Of a DNA stretch of 64,000 bases, positions 33,670-41,968 are shown one piece after another. The DNA comes from Allostella sp. ATCC 35155 (GTDB lineage: Bacteria; Pseudomonadota; Alphaproteobacteria; ATCC43930; Allostellaceae). Numbering within the stretch: position 1 is the stretch's first letter; the number at the start of each line of letters is the position of its first letter. A program made the translations under genes and the position numbers. A model generated the notes under the pieces. That model was not told the origin of the DNA. It searched no databases and saw nothing but the letters and a program-made list of their open reading frames with translations. The DNA lies in NCBI GenBank assembly GCA_006738865.1, contig AP019701.1, positions 2,848,001 to 2,912,000 of the forward strand, given 5' to 3'.

Positions 33670-33791
33670 AAGCAGGCGGCGATGGCCGCGCCGAGATCGA
33701 GGATGATCGCCGTCCCGCGGTCCCACCACAGCACGAGCGCGGCCAGGACCGCGCCAGCGGCGCCGATGGCGCCGATCACCGGGACCGGCAT
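33666..33791 (-). CDS. Small 41-residue membrane protein coupled to the MFS gene
   Basis: This very short gene encodes a hydrophobic peptide that opens MPVPVIGAIGAAGAVLAALVL and continues with a charged WWDRG loop and a second hydrophobic stretch ending in Cys-Phe. Its ATG overlaps the MFS stop codon (TGATG), so translation is coupled. Its last codons overlap the end of the convergent nuclease gene. It could be an accessory or regulatory subunit of the transporter. I know no named family for it. The main doubt is whether so short a frame is real. Confidence 0.5.
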   Translation of the reverse strand: MPVPVIGAIGAAGAVLAALVLWWDRGTAIILDLGAAIAACF

Positions 33792-34999
33792 CACGCCGGC
33801 GATCCGGCCAGCGCCGGCCGCGCCGCGCGCCGCTCGTCGATCGGCCAGTGGAGCATGGCCGCGAGCAGGCCGAGCCCGGCGCAGATCCACCAGACGGCCG
33901 CGTAGGATCCGGTCCAGTCATAGGCGAGGCCGCCCAGCCACGGGCCGACGAAGCCGCCGAGCTGGTGGCTGAGGAACACGATCCCGAACAAGGTCGACAG
34001 GTAGGTCGGCCCGAAGATCTGGGCGACCAGCCCGTTGGTCAGCGGGATCGTCGGCAGCCAGGTCAGCCCCATGCCGGCGGCGAAGACCAGTACCGAGGCC
34101 TCGGTCAGCGGCGCCAGCATGAAGCCGGCGAGCAGCGCCGTGCGCATGAGATAGAGGCCGGTCAGCACCAGGCGCTTCTCGAACCGCTGCCCGAGCCAGC
34201 CGCAGGCCAGCGTCCCGGCGATGTTGAAGACGCCGACCAGGGTCAGCGCCGCCGCGCCGAGCCACGGCGCCATCCCCTGGTCGCCGAGATAGGGCGGCAG
34301 GTGGATCATGATGAAGGCGAGTTGGAAGCCGCAGACGAAGAAGCCGATCGTCAGCAGGACGAAGCTGCGGTCGCGGGCGGCGACGCCGAGCGCGGCTCCC
34401 AGACTGAGGCGGGCCCCGCCCCCCGGCGATTCGCCGGCTTCGACGCGGGGGCCGAGGCCCATCGCCAGCGGCACCGCCAGCAGCGAGGTCGCGCCGAGGA
34501 TGACGAGCGCTGCCACCCAGCCGATCTCGGAGATCAGCACATGGGTGTAGGGCAAGGCGACGAACTGGCCGATCGAGCCGCCGAAGCTCGCCAGCGCCAG
34601 CGCCTTCGCACGCTGCGCGGCCGGAGCGGCCCGGCCGACGGCGCTCAGCACCACCGAGAAGCCGGCGCCGGACATGCCGATGCCGACCAGGAAGCCGCTG
34701 GCCAGCAGCTGACCGCCCCCCCAGTCGACCGCCATCACGACGATGCCGCCGACGTAGAACACGATTCCCGCCGCCGCGACGAGGCGCGGGCCATAGCGAT
34801 CGGCGACGGCACCCGCGATCGGCGCGCCGAAGCCCCAGATCAGGTTCTGCAGGCCCATCGAGAAGGCGAACGCCTCCCGCGAGACGCCGCTGCCCGTGCT
34901 CATCGGCAGCAGGAACAGCCCGAACCCCTGGCGGATGCCGGCGACGATGCCGAGGATCAGGCCGGCCGAGACGATGATGATCCAGAGTGAGCGACCCAT
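33791..34999 (-). CDS. MFS transporter, 12 transmembrane segments
   Basis: This 402-residue major facilitator protein has about twelve hydrophobic segments in two halves. The loop after TM2 contains GAVADRYGPR, the classical GxxxDRxGR-type motif of MFS proteins. It resembles OFA/monocarboxylate-type and Bcr/YbfB-like transporters. The second half includes WLPTIPLTNGLVAQIFGPTYL. The stop overlaps the start of a 41-residue membrane protein. The upstream side diverges from a ureohydrolase-like gene, so guanidino or amine export or import is a possible link, but the substrate is not determined. Confidence 0.88.
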   Translation of the reverse strand: MGRSLWIIIVSAGLILGIVAGIRQGFGLFLLPMSTGSGVSREAFAFSMGLQNLIWGFGAPIAGAVADRYGPRLVAAAGIVFYVGGIVVMAVDWGGGQLLASGFLVGIGMSGAGFSVVLSAVGRAAPAAQRAKALALASFGGSIGQFVALPYTHVLISEIGWVAALVILGATSLLAVPLAMGLGPRVEAGESPGGGARLSLGAALGVAARDRSFVLLTIGFFVCGFQLAFIMIHLPPYLGDQGMAPWLGAAALTLVGVFNIAGTLACGWLGQRFEKRLVLTGLYLMRTALLAGFMLAPLTEASVLVFAAGMGLTWLPTIPLTNGLVAQIFGPTYLSTLFGIVFLSHQLGGFVGPWLGGLAYDWTGSYAAVWWICAGLGLLAAMLHWPIDERRAARPALAGSPA

Positions 35000-35122
35000 C
35001 CGTCTCCTGCCGCGCGGGAATGCAGTCTGCCATTATTCTAGGCGGTTTCCGGGAGGTTGGACAGACGAAGCAGCTTTGCCGCTAGGATCGCACCACGCGA
35101 TTCCACCCGACGAGGTTCGGCC

Positions 35123-36043
35123 ATGTCCCGTCTCTTCCGTCCGGCCCCGACATTCATGGACGCGCCGGCCGCGACCAGCGCCGCCGGTAGCCGTGCCGTC
35201 ATCATCGGCATGCCCTTCGATTGCGGGACCCATCCCGTGCGCATCGGCTCGCGCCAGGGCCCGGCCGCGATCCGCGAGCAGTCGGCACTGCTGCGCCCCT
35301 GGGACCCGCTGACCGACCGCAACCCGCTGCTCGACCTCAACGTCGTCGATCTCGGCGACGCCGTGGTGACGCCGAGCGCGATCGAATCCTCCTTCGCGGG
35401 CATCGAGGCGGCGGTCTGGCATGCGGTCGATGCCGGCGCCGTGCCGGTCACCATGGGGGGCGACGGCGCGGTGACGCTGCCGCAGCTCCGCGCGCTGCAC
35501 CGCAAGTTCCCGGACCTCTGCGTCGTCCATATCGACGCCCACACGGACGCCTATCCGATCGACGGCTACAACACGGCCACGACCTTCAGTCGCGCCGTCG
35601 AGGAAGGCGTGCTCGACCCGGCGCGATCCTTCCATGTCGGCGCCCGCGGCCCGACCATGGTGCCCGGCGTCTTCGCCCATGCCGAAGCCCTCGGCTACGG
35701 GCTCGTCACCATGGACCGGCTGATGGCGGACGGAGCGGAGGCCGTCTTCGCCCGGCTGCGCGAGCGCATCGGCGGCCGGCCCGTCTATCTCTGCTTCGAC
35801 ATGGATTTCTTCGATCCGGCCGCAGCGCCCGGCGTCTGCACGCCGACCTGGGGCGGCGCCAGCGCCCGCGAGGGACTGGACATCCTGCGGCGGTGCGCCG
35901 ACTTCCGCCTCGTCGCCTGCGACATCAACACGGTCAGCCCGCCGCACGATGTCGGCGGGATGACCGCGTTCCTGGCCGCCACGGTGCTGTGGAACTGCCT
36001 GGCGATGATCGCCGAGCGGGAGCGCCGCCCGAACAGCCGCTGA
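35123..36043 (+). CDS. Ureohydrolase (agmatinase/arginase-like) with altered metal site
   Basis: This 306-residue ureohydrolase-fold protein keeps DAHTD (138-142) and FDMDFFDP (Asp226, Asp228). The first metal-ligand motif reads GGDGAVTLP (112-120), with Gly115 where manganese enzymes have His. The later GHG histidine loop is replaced by YNTATTF. One manganese would thus be poorly held, or a different metal chemistry is used. Candidate roles are guanidino-acid or guanidine hydrolysis, or a non-catalytic function. I chose ATG 35123; upstream frame continuation lacks a ribosome site. A canonical agmatinase is also encoded at 59767-60654. Confidence 0.82.
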   Translation: MSRLFRPAPTFMDAPAATSAAGSRAVIIGMPFDCGTHPVRIGSRQGPAAIREQSALLRPWDPLTDRNPLLDLNVVDLGDAVVTPSAIESSFAGIEAAVWHAVDAGAVPVTMGGDGAVTLPQLRALHRKFPDLCVVHIDAHTDAYPIDGYNTATTFSRAVEEGVLDPARSFHVGARGPTMVPGVFAHAEALGYGLVTMDRLMADGAEAVFARLRERIGGRPVYLCFDMDFFDPAAAPGVCTPTWGGASAREGLDILRRCADFRLVACDINTVSPPHDVGGMTAFLAATVLWNCLAMIAERERRPNSR

Positions 36044-36049
36044 GCCGAC

Positions 36050-36238
36050 TCAACCCCGTCGGAAGTACGGCCGGCCGTAATAGCCGTAGTGATAGTAGTG
36101 CGGCGCGGGTGCGTAGTAGCCGCGATGATATCCCGGCCCCGGCGGCGGCCCGGGAACGTAGACGGCGCAGCCGCCCAGAACCCCGGCCAGCACGCCGGTA
36201 ATCGCAATATTCCTGGCCAGAACGGCGAGATTCGGCAT
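36050..36238 (-). CDS. Small His/Tyr-rich lipoprotein
   Basis: This 62-residue precursor has a lipobox (LAGVLGGC). The mature part of about 40 residues is rich in Pro, Tyr, His and Gly (PHYYHYGYYG). A GAGGAGGAAG ribosome site fixes the start at 36238. It is the last gene of a leftward group of three exported mini-proteins. A metal-binding or envelope-packing role is plausible; I know no named function. Confidence 0.7.
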   Translation of the reverse strand: MPNLAVLARNIAITGVLAGVLGGCAVYVPGPPPGPGYHRGYYAPAPHYYHYGYYGRPYFRRG

Positions 36239-36258
36239 CGCTTCCTCCTCGAGCGGCC

Positions 36259-36285
36259 GGCCGGAGACGGGGAGCGTCTCCGGCC
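36259..36285 (-). terminator. Intercistronic hairpin
   Basis: GGCCGGAGACG and CGTCTCCGGCC form a perfect 11-bp stem with a 5-nt loop. It lies 10 nt after the stop of the 131-residue exported protein and just before the ribosome site of the His/Tyr lipoprotein. It may attenuate read-through between them. Confidence 0.55.
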
Positions 36286-36294
36286 GATCGGTCC

Positions 36295-36690
36295 TCAACG
36301 CCAACGACCCTCGATATAGACCCACTCGCCGCGGCGGCGCACCCACCGGTCGGGCACCCACGCCGCGCGCGGGCGCGGCCGCTCCACATAGACGCCAGGA
36401 CGCCAGACATAGCCGTTGCCCTGATAGACCCAGTACCCCTTGCGCCAGACATAGCGGTCGCGGGGACCGGGCGGACGGCGGCCGACCCGTTCGCGCCGGG
36501 GCGGCGGCGGTCCGCGGCGAAGATCCCGGTGATGGTCGCGGTACTGCACCTCCGTCGCCCGCATCGGCTCCGCCCCGTCCTTGCGGAGGTCCGGGGCGGC
36601 GGCGGGCGCCGCCGCCACCTGGGACAGGGGTACCGCCAGCATGGCTGCGGCAAACAGGCCGCGGAGGACGAAACGCCGATCATGATCCAT
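36295..36690 (-). CDS. Exported Arg/Trp-rich repeat protein (WxxGxW / RcnB-like)
   Basis: This 131-residue protein has a twin-arginine-like N-terminus (DRRFVLRGLFAAA) and an AAA cleavage site near 27. A short acidic stretch follows, then Pro/Arg-rich sequence with repeated aromatic units (YVWRKGYWVYQGNGYVW, WVPDRWV, WVYIEGRW). The pattern matches YXWxxGxW proteins and, more loosely, RcnB-like periplasmic proteins linked to metal homeostasis. I chose ATG 36690; the frame upstream lacks a ribosome site. It lies between the two His/Tyr-rich lipoproteins. Confidence 0.72.
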   Translation of the reverse strand: MDHDRRFVLRGLFAAAMLAVPLSQVAAAPAAAPDLRKDGAEPMRATEVQYRDHHRDLRRGPPPPRRERVGRRPPGPRDRYVWRKGYWVYQGNGYVWRPGVYVERPRPRAAWVPDRWVRRRGEWVYIEGRWR

Positions 36691-36750
36691 GGATCGGTAC
36701 CTTTCTCGATTGGTCTTGAAGCCGATGCGACGAGGATCGGCAGGCACGGC

Positions 36751-36942
36751 TCAGCGGTAGTAGCCGCCGCGATAGCCGCGGTGATATCCGCCATGGTAGG
36801 CGGGCCCGCCGCGCGGCCCGTGATAGCCGCCGTCGCGATACCCGTAGTGCCCGCCGTGATGATAGTGGTGGCAGGCGGACAGGACGCCAGCCAGGGCCGT
36901 CATGACCAGCAGCGGCTTCAGAACGCCGATGATTCGGGTCAT
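36751..36942 (-). CDS. Small His/Gly/Tyr-rich lipoprotein
   Basis: This 63-residue precursor has a clean lipobox (LAGVLSAC). Its mature part is little more than His, Gly, Tyr and Arg (HHYHHGGHYGYRDGGYHG). A GGAGGAG ribosome site precedes ATG 36942. The composition, with about ten histidines in 40 residues, suggests binding of Ni, Cu or Zn at the membrane. It is the first gene of the three-gene group; each of the three has its own ribosome site. Confidence 0.7.
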   Translation of the reverse strand: MTRIIGVLKPLLVMTALAGVLSACHHYHHGGHYGYRDGGYHGPRGGPAYHGGYHRGYRGGYYR

Positions 36943-37072
36943 TTCTGCTTCTCCTCCGTGGTGCGGAGCCTTGCTGCTCCCGTCCTTCCATGAACGGACG
37001 AGGCAGGGCTTCCAAGCGGTGGGGAAGGATTAACTCTCTGTAATCTTCGATCGTTCCGGCCCCGTGCTGGGG

Positions 37073-37765
37073 TCACGGCGCGCGCAGGGCCGCCCGCGTG
37101 CGCGACCGGAACTCCCGGCGATAGAGCACCGCCACGACCCAGATCGTGGCGAGCGCGAACAGGCCCGGATGCACGAACCAGCACAGCGCCGCGAGGCCGA
37201 AATAATACGCCCGCAGGCCGGAGTTGAAGTTGTCGCCGGCGAGGTTGGCGACCCGCGCGGCACGCCCGGCGCAGGCCGCCAGTTCCGCGGCGTCGCCATC
37301 GGGCGGCGGCGCCGCACCGAGCAGGATGCAGCAATAGTTGAACTGCCGGATCGACCAGGTGAGCTTGAAGAAGCCGTAGGTGAAGGTCGCCAGCAGCAGC
37401 AGGATCTTCATCTCCCAGAACAGCCGGCTGGTCGGCCGGACCAGCGGCAGTTCCCCCAGGATGTCCTGGGCCCGCTCGGCCGCCCCCAGGACCGCCAGCA
37501 GGCCGCCCAGGATGAAGATCGTGGTCGAGGTGAAGAAGGTGACGCTACGCATCAGGTTGCCCAGCAGGTTGGTGTCGCCGATGCGGTTCTCCCGCCGGAA
37601 GGCCTCCTCCATCCAGCGCCGGCGCAGCCCATGGACCGTCGTGATGAGGTTCTCGCGGCCCCACCGGCTGTGGTCGGCGACGTAGGCATAGCCGATCCAG
37701 GCGACGAGGAAGCAGGCCAGGGCCGCCACGTCGGCGAACGCGATCTCAAGCCTCGACACGTCCAT
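37073..37765 (-). CDS. DUF599 membrane protein
   Basis: This 230-residue protein has about four transmembrane segments (near 10-28, 72-95, 120-140 and 190-215). The HGLRRRWMEEAFRRENRIGDTNLL segment between the first two is typical of DUF599. The function is not known. It is probably an inner-membrane protein. It diverges from folB across 70 nt and follows the exported mini-protein group on the same strand, 130 nt downstream. No catalytic motif is visible. Confidence 0.85.
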   Translation of the reverse strand: MDVSRLEIAFADVAALACFLVAWIGYAYVADHSRWGRENLITTVHGLRRRWMEEAFRRENRIGDTNLLGNLMRSVTFFTSTTIFILGGLLAVLGAAERAQDILGELPLVRPTSRLFWEMKILLLLATFTYGFFKLTWSIRQFNYCCILLGAAPPPDGDAAELAACAGRAARVANLAGDNFNSGLRAYYFGLAALCWFVHPGLFALATIWVVAVLYRREFRSRTRAALRAP

Positions 37766-37835
37766 GGTAGTGCGTCCTTCGTCCGCGACTTCGATCGCCC
37801 GCGGGGCGGGTGGCCGCTATGATGGCGCCACAGCC

Positions 37836-38207
37836 ATGCCACACGACACCCCCTACCGGATCCTGGTCCGCGACCTCGTGGTCGCCGCCTCGATCGGCGC
37901 GTTTGCGCACGAGCATCATGCGCGGCAGCGCGTCCGTATCCAGGTGACGTTGGAGGCGCGCCCCGATCCGGACCAGCCGGAGGATGCCCTGCGCCGGGTC
38001 ATCTCCTACGCCGATATCGTCGCGGCCATCCGGGACCTCGTCGCCGCGCGCCACTACAATCTCGCCGAGACGCTGGCGGAGCGGATCGCGGCCGTCGCCC
38101 TCTCCGACCCGCGCGCGATCCGCGTCACCGTGCGGGTCGAGAAGCCCGACGTCATCCACGGCGCCGTGGTCGGCGTCGAGATCGACCGTGCCCGCAGCGA
38201 GGAATAG
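37836..38207 (+). CDS. folB: Dihydroneopterin aldolase (FolB-like)
   Basis: This 123-residue FolB-fold enzyme would convert dihydroneopterin to hydroxymethyl-dihydropterin and glycolaldehyde in folate synthesis. The GAFAHEHHARQRV segment (about 21-33) carries the pterin-anchoring Glu26, and the C-terminal VEKPD holds the catalytic Lys (about 109). A pterin carbinolamine dehydratase gene follows 4 nt later, so the pair handles pterins. No other folate gene is in the window, so this could also be a paralogue acting in tetrahydropterin recycling. Confidence 0.85.
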   Translation: MPHDTPYRILVRDLVVAASIGAFAHEHHARQRVRIQVTLEARPDPDQPEDALRRVISYADIVAAIRDLVAARHYNLAETLAERIAAVALSDPRAIRVTVRVEKPDVIHGAVVGVEIDRARSEE

Positions 38208-38211
38208 AGCC

Positions 38212-38589
38212 ATGCGTACCCCGCCGCCCCTTCTCTCCGAGGCCGAGATCGACCGTCGTCTCGCCGACATGCTGCCGCGCTGGCGCCGCGACGGCGCCGC
38301 GGTCGAGCGCACCTTCCGCACCGGCGGCTGGAAGGCGACGATGCTGGCGGCGGGCGCCGTGGCGCATCTCGCCGAGGCGGCGTGGCACCATCCGACCATG
38401 ACCCTGTCCTGGGACCGGCTGACCGTTCGCCTCGACACCCACGAATCGGGCGGCGTCACCGAGCGCGACCTGCTGCTGGCCGCGGAGATCGAACGGGTCG
38501 TGGCGTGGCGGCCGCCCCATCCGCTCGAAGGCACGCCGGATGATCCCCGTTTCGCGCATGTCGTCGGAGAAACGACGCAGGCCGGTTGA
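38212..38589 (+). CDS. phhB: Pterin-4a-carbinolamine dehydratase
   Basis: This 125-residue protein has the PCD signature: His52 before the WHHP motif (His59, His60, Pro61) and the later SWDRLTVRLDTHESGGVTERD. It dehydrates 4a-hydroxy-tetrahydropterin made by aromatic amino acid hydroxylases. It begins 4 nt after folB, so the two are co-translated. No phenylalanine hydroxylase gene lies nearby. Isolated copies can support moco-linked or folate-linked pterin chemistry instead. Confidence 0.88.
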   Translation: MRTPPPLLSEAEIDRRLADMLPRWRRDGAAVERTFRTGGWKATMLAAGAVAHLAEAAWHHPTMTLSWDRLTVRLDTHESGGVTERDLLLAAEIERVVAWRPPHPLEGTPDDPRFAHVVGETTQAG

Positions 38590-38721
38590 TCCGCGCGCGC
38601 CGCCGATGCTAGCCAGGACGTGAGCCGGCATGCCGTACGCCCAGAAGGCGGCAGCCGTTCCGAGGAAACAGCCGCCGGGGCATCGCGCCATGATCGCCGC
38701 CGGCCATGGGAGGACTGCAGC

Positions 38722-39723
38722 ATGAAGACTTCCGCGACCCTCGTCGCGCTCGGCCTCGCGCTCGCCGCCGGTTCGGCCGCGGCCCAGGCACCCCGCTCCT
38801 ACATCCTGACGACCGCCACCACGGGCGGCACCTATTATCCGGTCGGCGTCGCCCTGGCGACGCTCGCCAAGGTCAAGCTCCAGACCAGCCACAAGATCGA
38901 CGTCTCGGCGATCAGCTCGGCCGGCTCGACCGAGAACGTGAAGCTGATGCGCGAGAACCAGGCGCAGATGGGCATCATCCTCGGCCTCGTCGCGCGCAAC
39001 GCCTGGGACGGCAAGGCCGACTTCGCCCAGGCCGGCCCGCAGAAGCATCTGCGCGGCATCACCAGCCTCTGGTCCAACGTCGACCACCACCTCCAGCGCA
39101 AGTCCCTGACCAAGACGGGCACGCTGGAGGATCTCAAGCTGCTCTATGGCCGGAAATACTCGATCGGGGCCCGCAATTCCGGCCTCGAATCGCTGAACAA
39201 GTTCGTGTTCCCGAACCTCGGGATCGACTACACGAAGTTCGAGCTCGTCTATCAGGGCTACGGCCCCAGCGGCGACAGCTTCGTGAACGGGCAGATCGAC
39301 GGCACCAACGCCTCGGCCGGCATCCCGGTCGCGTCCGTCACCCAGGTCTTCGCCAAGGCAGCCGCCGACACGGCCCTGCTCGAGGTCACCGACGAGGAAC
39401 TGAAGAAGCTCGACGGCGGCACCAACCTCTTCTTCCACCACACCATCAAGGCCGGCACCTATCCGGGCCTCGAGAAGGACGTGAAGACCTCCGCCTACGC
39501 GAACTTCCTGGCGGTCAACCAGGCGCTGCCGGAAGAGGACGTGTACCTGTTCACCAAGACGATCTACGAGAACCTGCCCTTCCTGAACAACATCCACGCG
39601 GCGACGAAGGAGATGGGCCTGAACCGCGCCATGTCCGGCGTGCCGCTGCCGCTCCATGCCGGTGCGGCCCGCTACTACCGCGAGAAGGGCCTGACGATCC
39701 CGGCCAGCCTCTCGGCCAACTGA
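38722..39723 (+). CDS. TAXI-type TRAP transporter solute-binding protein
   Basis: This 333-residue periplasmic binding protein has a signal peptide (about 1-22, ending AAAQA). The mature start YILTTATTGGTYYPVGVALATL is the hallmark of TAXI (TRAP-associated extracytoplasmic immunogenic) proteins. It feeds the fused TRAP permease encoded 27 nt downstream, which uses a Na+ or H+ gradient rather than ATP. The ligand is unknown; TAXI systems carry glutamate, glutarate-like acids or other carboxylates. The TRAP genes head a long catabolic run, and the compound is probably a carboxylic or acyl-amino acid. Confidence 0.92.
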   Translation: MKTSATLVALGLALAAGSAAAQAPRSYILTTATTGGTYYPVGVALATLAKVKLQTSHKIDVSAISSAGSTENVKLMRENQAQMGIILGLVARNAWDGKADFAQAGPQKHLRGITSLWSNVDHHLQRKSLTKTGTLEDLKLLYGRKYSIGARNSGLESLNKFVFPNLGIDYTKFELVYQGYGPSGDSFVNGQIDGTNASAGIPVASVTQVFAKAAADTALLEVTDEELKKLDGGTNLFFHHTIKAGTYPGLEKDVKTSAYANFLAVNQALPEEDVYLFTKTIYENLPFLNNIHAATKEMGLNRAMSGVPLPLHAGAARYYREKGLTIPASLSAN

Positions 39724-39750
39724 GGCAGCGGGCACAGCGGCGCTATTCCG

Positions 39751-41886
39751 ATGTCCATGGCCGACACGGCCGGACCGGTTCCGAAGGACCGCGAGGGCGG
39801 CTCCGGCATGGCCACCAGAGGTCATGCCGGGCCGCTGCGCGTGGTCATTCAGGCGATCGCGATCTTCGTCGCCGTTGCCCACATCTATCTCAACGTCCTG
39901 GCGACGCCGTCGGAGCTGCATCTGGCGGCGTTCCATTTCGCCGCGTTCGGCCTGCTCTGCGCGCTGGTCTACCCGGCCTGGCATGCGCGCACGGAAGCGG
40001 GCCGGCGCGTCGTGCTGGCGCTCGACATCGCGCTCGGCCTGATCGCGGTCGGTTGCTTCTTCTACCTCGTGCTGGGCGAGATCAGCTTTTACGCCCGCAG
40101 CTCGGAGTTCCTGCCCATCGACTGGGTGATGACGGCCGCGGCCGCCATCCTCGCGGTCGAGTTCACCCGCCGCACCACCGGATGGACCATCCCCATCATC
40201 ATCCTGGTGTTCTTCACCTACGTCACCGTCTGGGGCCGCTATGTCCCGGGCATGCTGACCTTTCCCGGCCTTTCCTTCGAGACGATGCTGTTCCGCGGCT
40301 TCTACACGGACGACGGCATGCTGGGGAACGTGGCCCAGATCGGCGCCCGCGACATCGTCATGTTCATCCTTTTCGGCGCCTTCCTGATGCGGTCGGGCGC
40401 CGGCGACTTCATCATCGACTTCGCCCGCGCCGTCGCCGGCCGCCTCGCCGGCGGCCCGGGCTTCGTCGCGGTCATCGGCTCGGCCCTGTTCGGCACGATC
40501 TCGGGCTCGGCCGTCGCCAACGTCGTCTCGACCGGCGTCGTCACCATCCCCCTGATGAAGCGCGCCGGCTATTCGGCCCGCTTCGCCGGCGCCGTCGAAT
40601 CGACCGCCTCCACCGGCGGCCAGATCATGCCGCCCGTGATGGGCGCCGGCGCCTTCGTCATGGCGAGCTATCTGCAGGTCGACTACCTCTCGATCGCCGC
40701 CATCTCGATCCTGCCGGCGATGCTCTATTTCCTGTCCGTGGGCTTCTATGTGCGCATCGAGGCCAAGAAGCACGGGCTGACGCTGACCGACGAGAACCCG
40801 CCGGCGCTGACCAAGGTTCTGCGCGAGGGCGCGATCTCCTTCTTCGTCCCGATCGGCGTCCTCGTGGGCATGCTGGTTTCCGGCTATTCGCCGGCCTACG
40901 CGGCCGGGTTCGGCATCGTCGCCGTCATCGTCGCGTCCTGGGCCTCGCCGCGGCGCATCGGCCCGCTCGGCATCCTCGAGGCTTTGGCGACCGGCTCCAA
41001 GAACATGATCCTGACGGCGGTGCTGCTCGTCGCCATCGGCATCGTCATCAACGCCGTCACCACAACCGGGCTCGGAAACACCTTCTCGCTGATGATCAAC
41101 CAGTGGGCCGGCAGCAACCTGCTGATCGCGCTCCTGCTGATCGCGGTCGCCTCGCTGGTGCTGGGCATGGGACTGCCGGTGACGGCCGCCTACATCGTCC
41201 TGGCGACCCTCTCCGCCCCGGCGCTGGCCGACCTCATCCTGCGCCAGGATCTCGTCGCCGCGATCGCCTCGGGCGAGATCGCGGACAGCGTCAAGGCGGT
41301 CCTGATGCTGGTGGCGCCGGACCAGATGGCGGCCATCGGCCAGCCCATGGACAGCGCCGCCGCGGGCGCGCTCCTCGACCGCGTACCGATCGAGATGAAG
41401 CGGATGGTCATCGACCAGACGGTGGCGCCGCAGGCCATCGCGGCCGCCATGATGGCCGCGCACATGATCATCTTCTGGCTGAGTCAGGATTCCAACGTCA
41501 CGCCGCCTGTCTGCCTCGCCGCCTTCGCCGCCGCCGCCATCGCCAAGGGCCCGCCGATGGCGACCGGCTTCACCGCCTGGCGATTGGCCAAGGGCCTCTA
41601 CATCGTGCCGCTGCTCTTCGCCTACACGCCCTTCATCGGCAACAGCATCTGGATCGACCTGGAGCTGTCGATCTACTGCGCCTTCGCGCTCTACGCCTTC
41701 GCCGTGGCGTGGGAGGGCTATGGCGAGGCGCCGGTCAACTGGCCGGTGCGGATCGTGCTGATCGGCTGCTTCCTCGCCCTGCTCTGGCCGGCCGACCGCA
41801 GCCTGCACCTCGCGGCCATGGCGGTGATGCTGCCGATCGTCGCCTGGAACATCCGCCGGAGCCTGCGCACGCCGCAGGCCGCATGA
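39751..41886 (+). CDS. Fused 4TM/12TM TRAP transporter permease
   Basis: This 711-residue inner-membrane protein joins the small DctQ-like subunit (four segments within the first 180 residues) to the large DctM-like subunit. DctM motifs include GTISGSAVANVVSTG, GAVESTASTGGQIMPPVMGAGAF and VLGMGLPVTAAYIV. It works with the TAXI protein just upstream. Its stop codon lies inside a 16-nt tandem duplication. The fused form is usual for TAXI systems. Confidence 0.93.
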   Translation: MSMADTAGPVPKDREGGSGMATRGHAGPLRVVIQAIAIFVAVAHIYLNVLATPSELHLAAFHFAAFGLLCALVYPAWHARTEAGRRVVLALDIALGLIAVGCFFYLVLGEISFYARSSEFLPIDWVMTAAAAILAVEFTRRTTGWTIPIIILVFFTYVTVWGRYVPGMLTFPGLSFETMLFRGFYTDDGMLGNVAQIGARDIVMFILFGAFLMRSGAGDFIIDFARAVAGRLAGGPGFVAVIGSALFGTISGSAVANVVSTGVVTIPLMKRAGYSARFAGAVESTASTGGQIMPPVMGAGAFVMASYLQVDYLSIAAISILPAMLYFLSVGFYVRIEAKKHGLTLTDENPPALTKVLREGAISFFVPIGVLVGMLVSGYSPAYAAGFGIVAVIVASWASPRRIGPLGILEALATGSKNMILTAVLLVAIGIVINAVTTTGLGNTFSLMINQWAGSNLLIALLLIAVASLVLGMGLPVTAAYIVLATLSAPALADLILRQDLVAAIASGEIADSVKAVLMLVAPDQMAAIGQPMDSAAAGALLDRVPIEMKRMVIDQTVAPQAIAAAMMAAHMIIFWLSQDSNVTPPVCLAAFAAAAIAKGPPMATGFTAWRLAKGLYIVPLLFAYTPFIGNSIWIDLELSIYCAFALYAFAVAWEGYGEAPVNWPVRIVLIGCFLALLWPADRSLHLAAMAVMLPIVAWNIRRSLRTPQAA

Positions 41887-41911
41887 CGGTTCCATCGCAT
41901 GACGGTTCCAT
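41880..41911. repeat. 16-bp perfect tandem duplication over the TRAP permease stop
   Basis: CGCATGACGGTTCCAT occurs twice head to tail. The first copy contains the TRAP permease stop codon (TGA 41884-41886). It looks like a recent slippage duplication; it lengthens the gap to the next gene without changing any coding frame. Confidence 0.85.
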
Positions 41912-41968
41912 GGCCCCGCCGCCTTCACTAACCTTCGCGGATCGCCAACCAACAGCGGGAGCCCGCCC

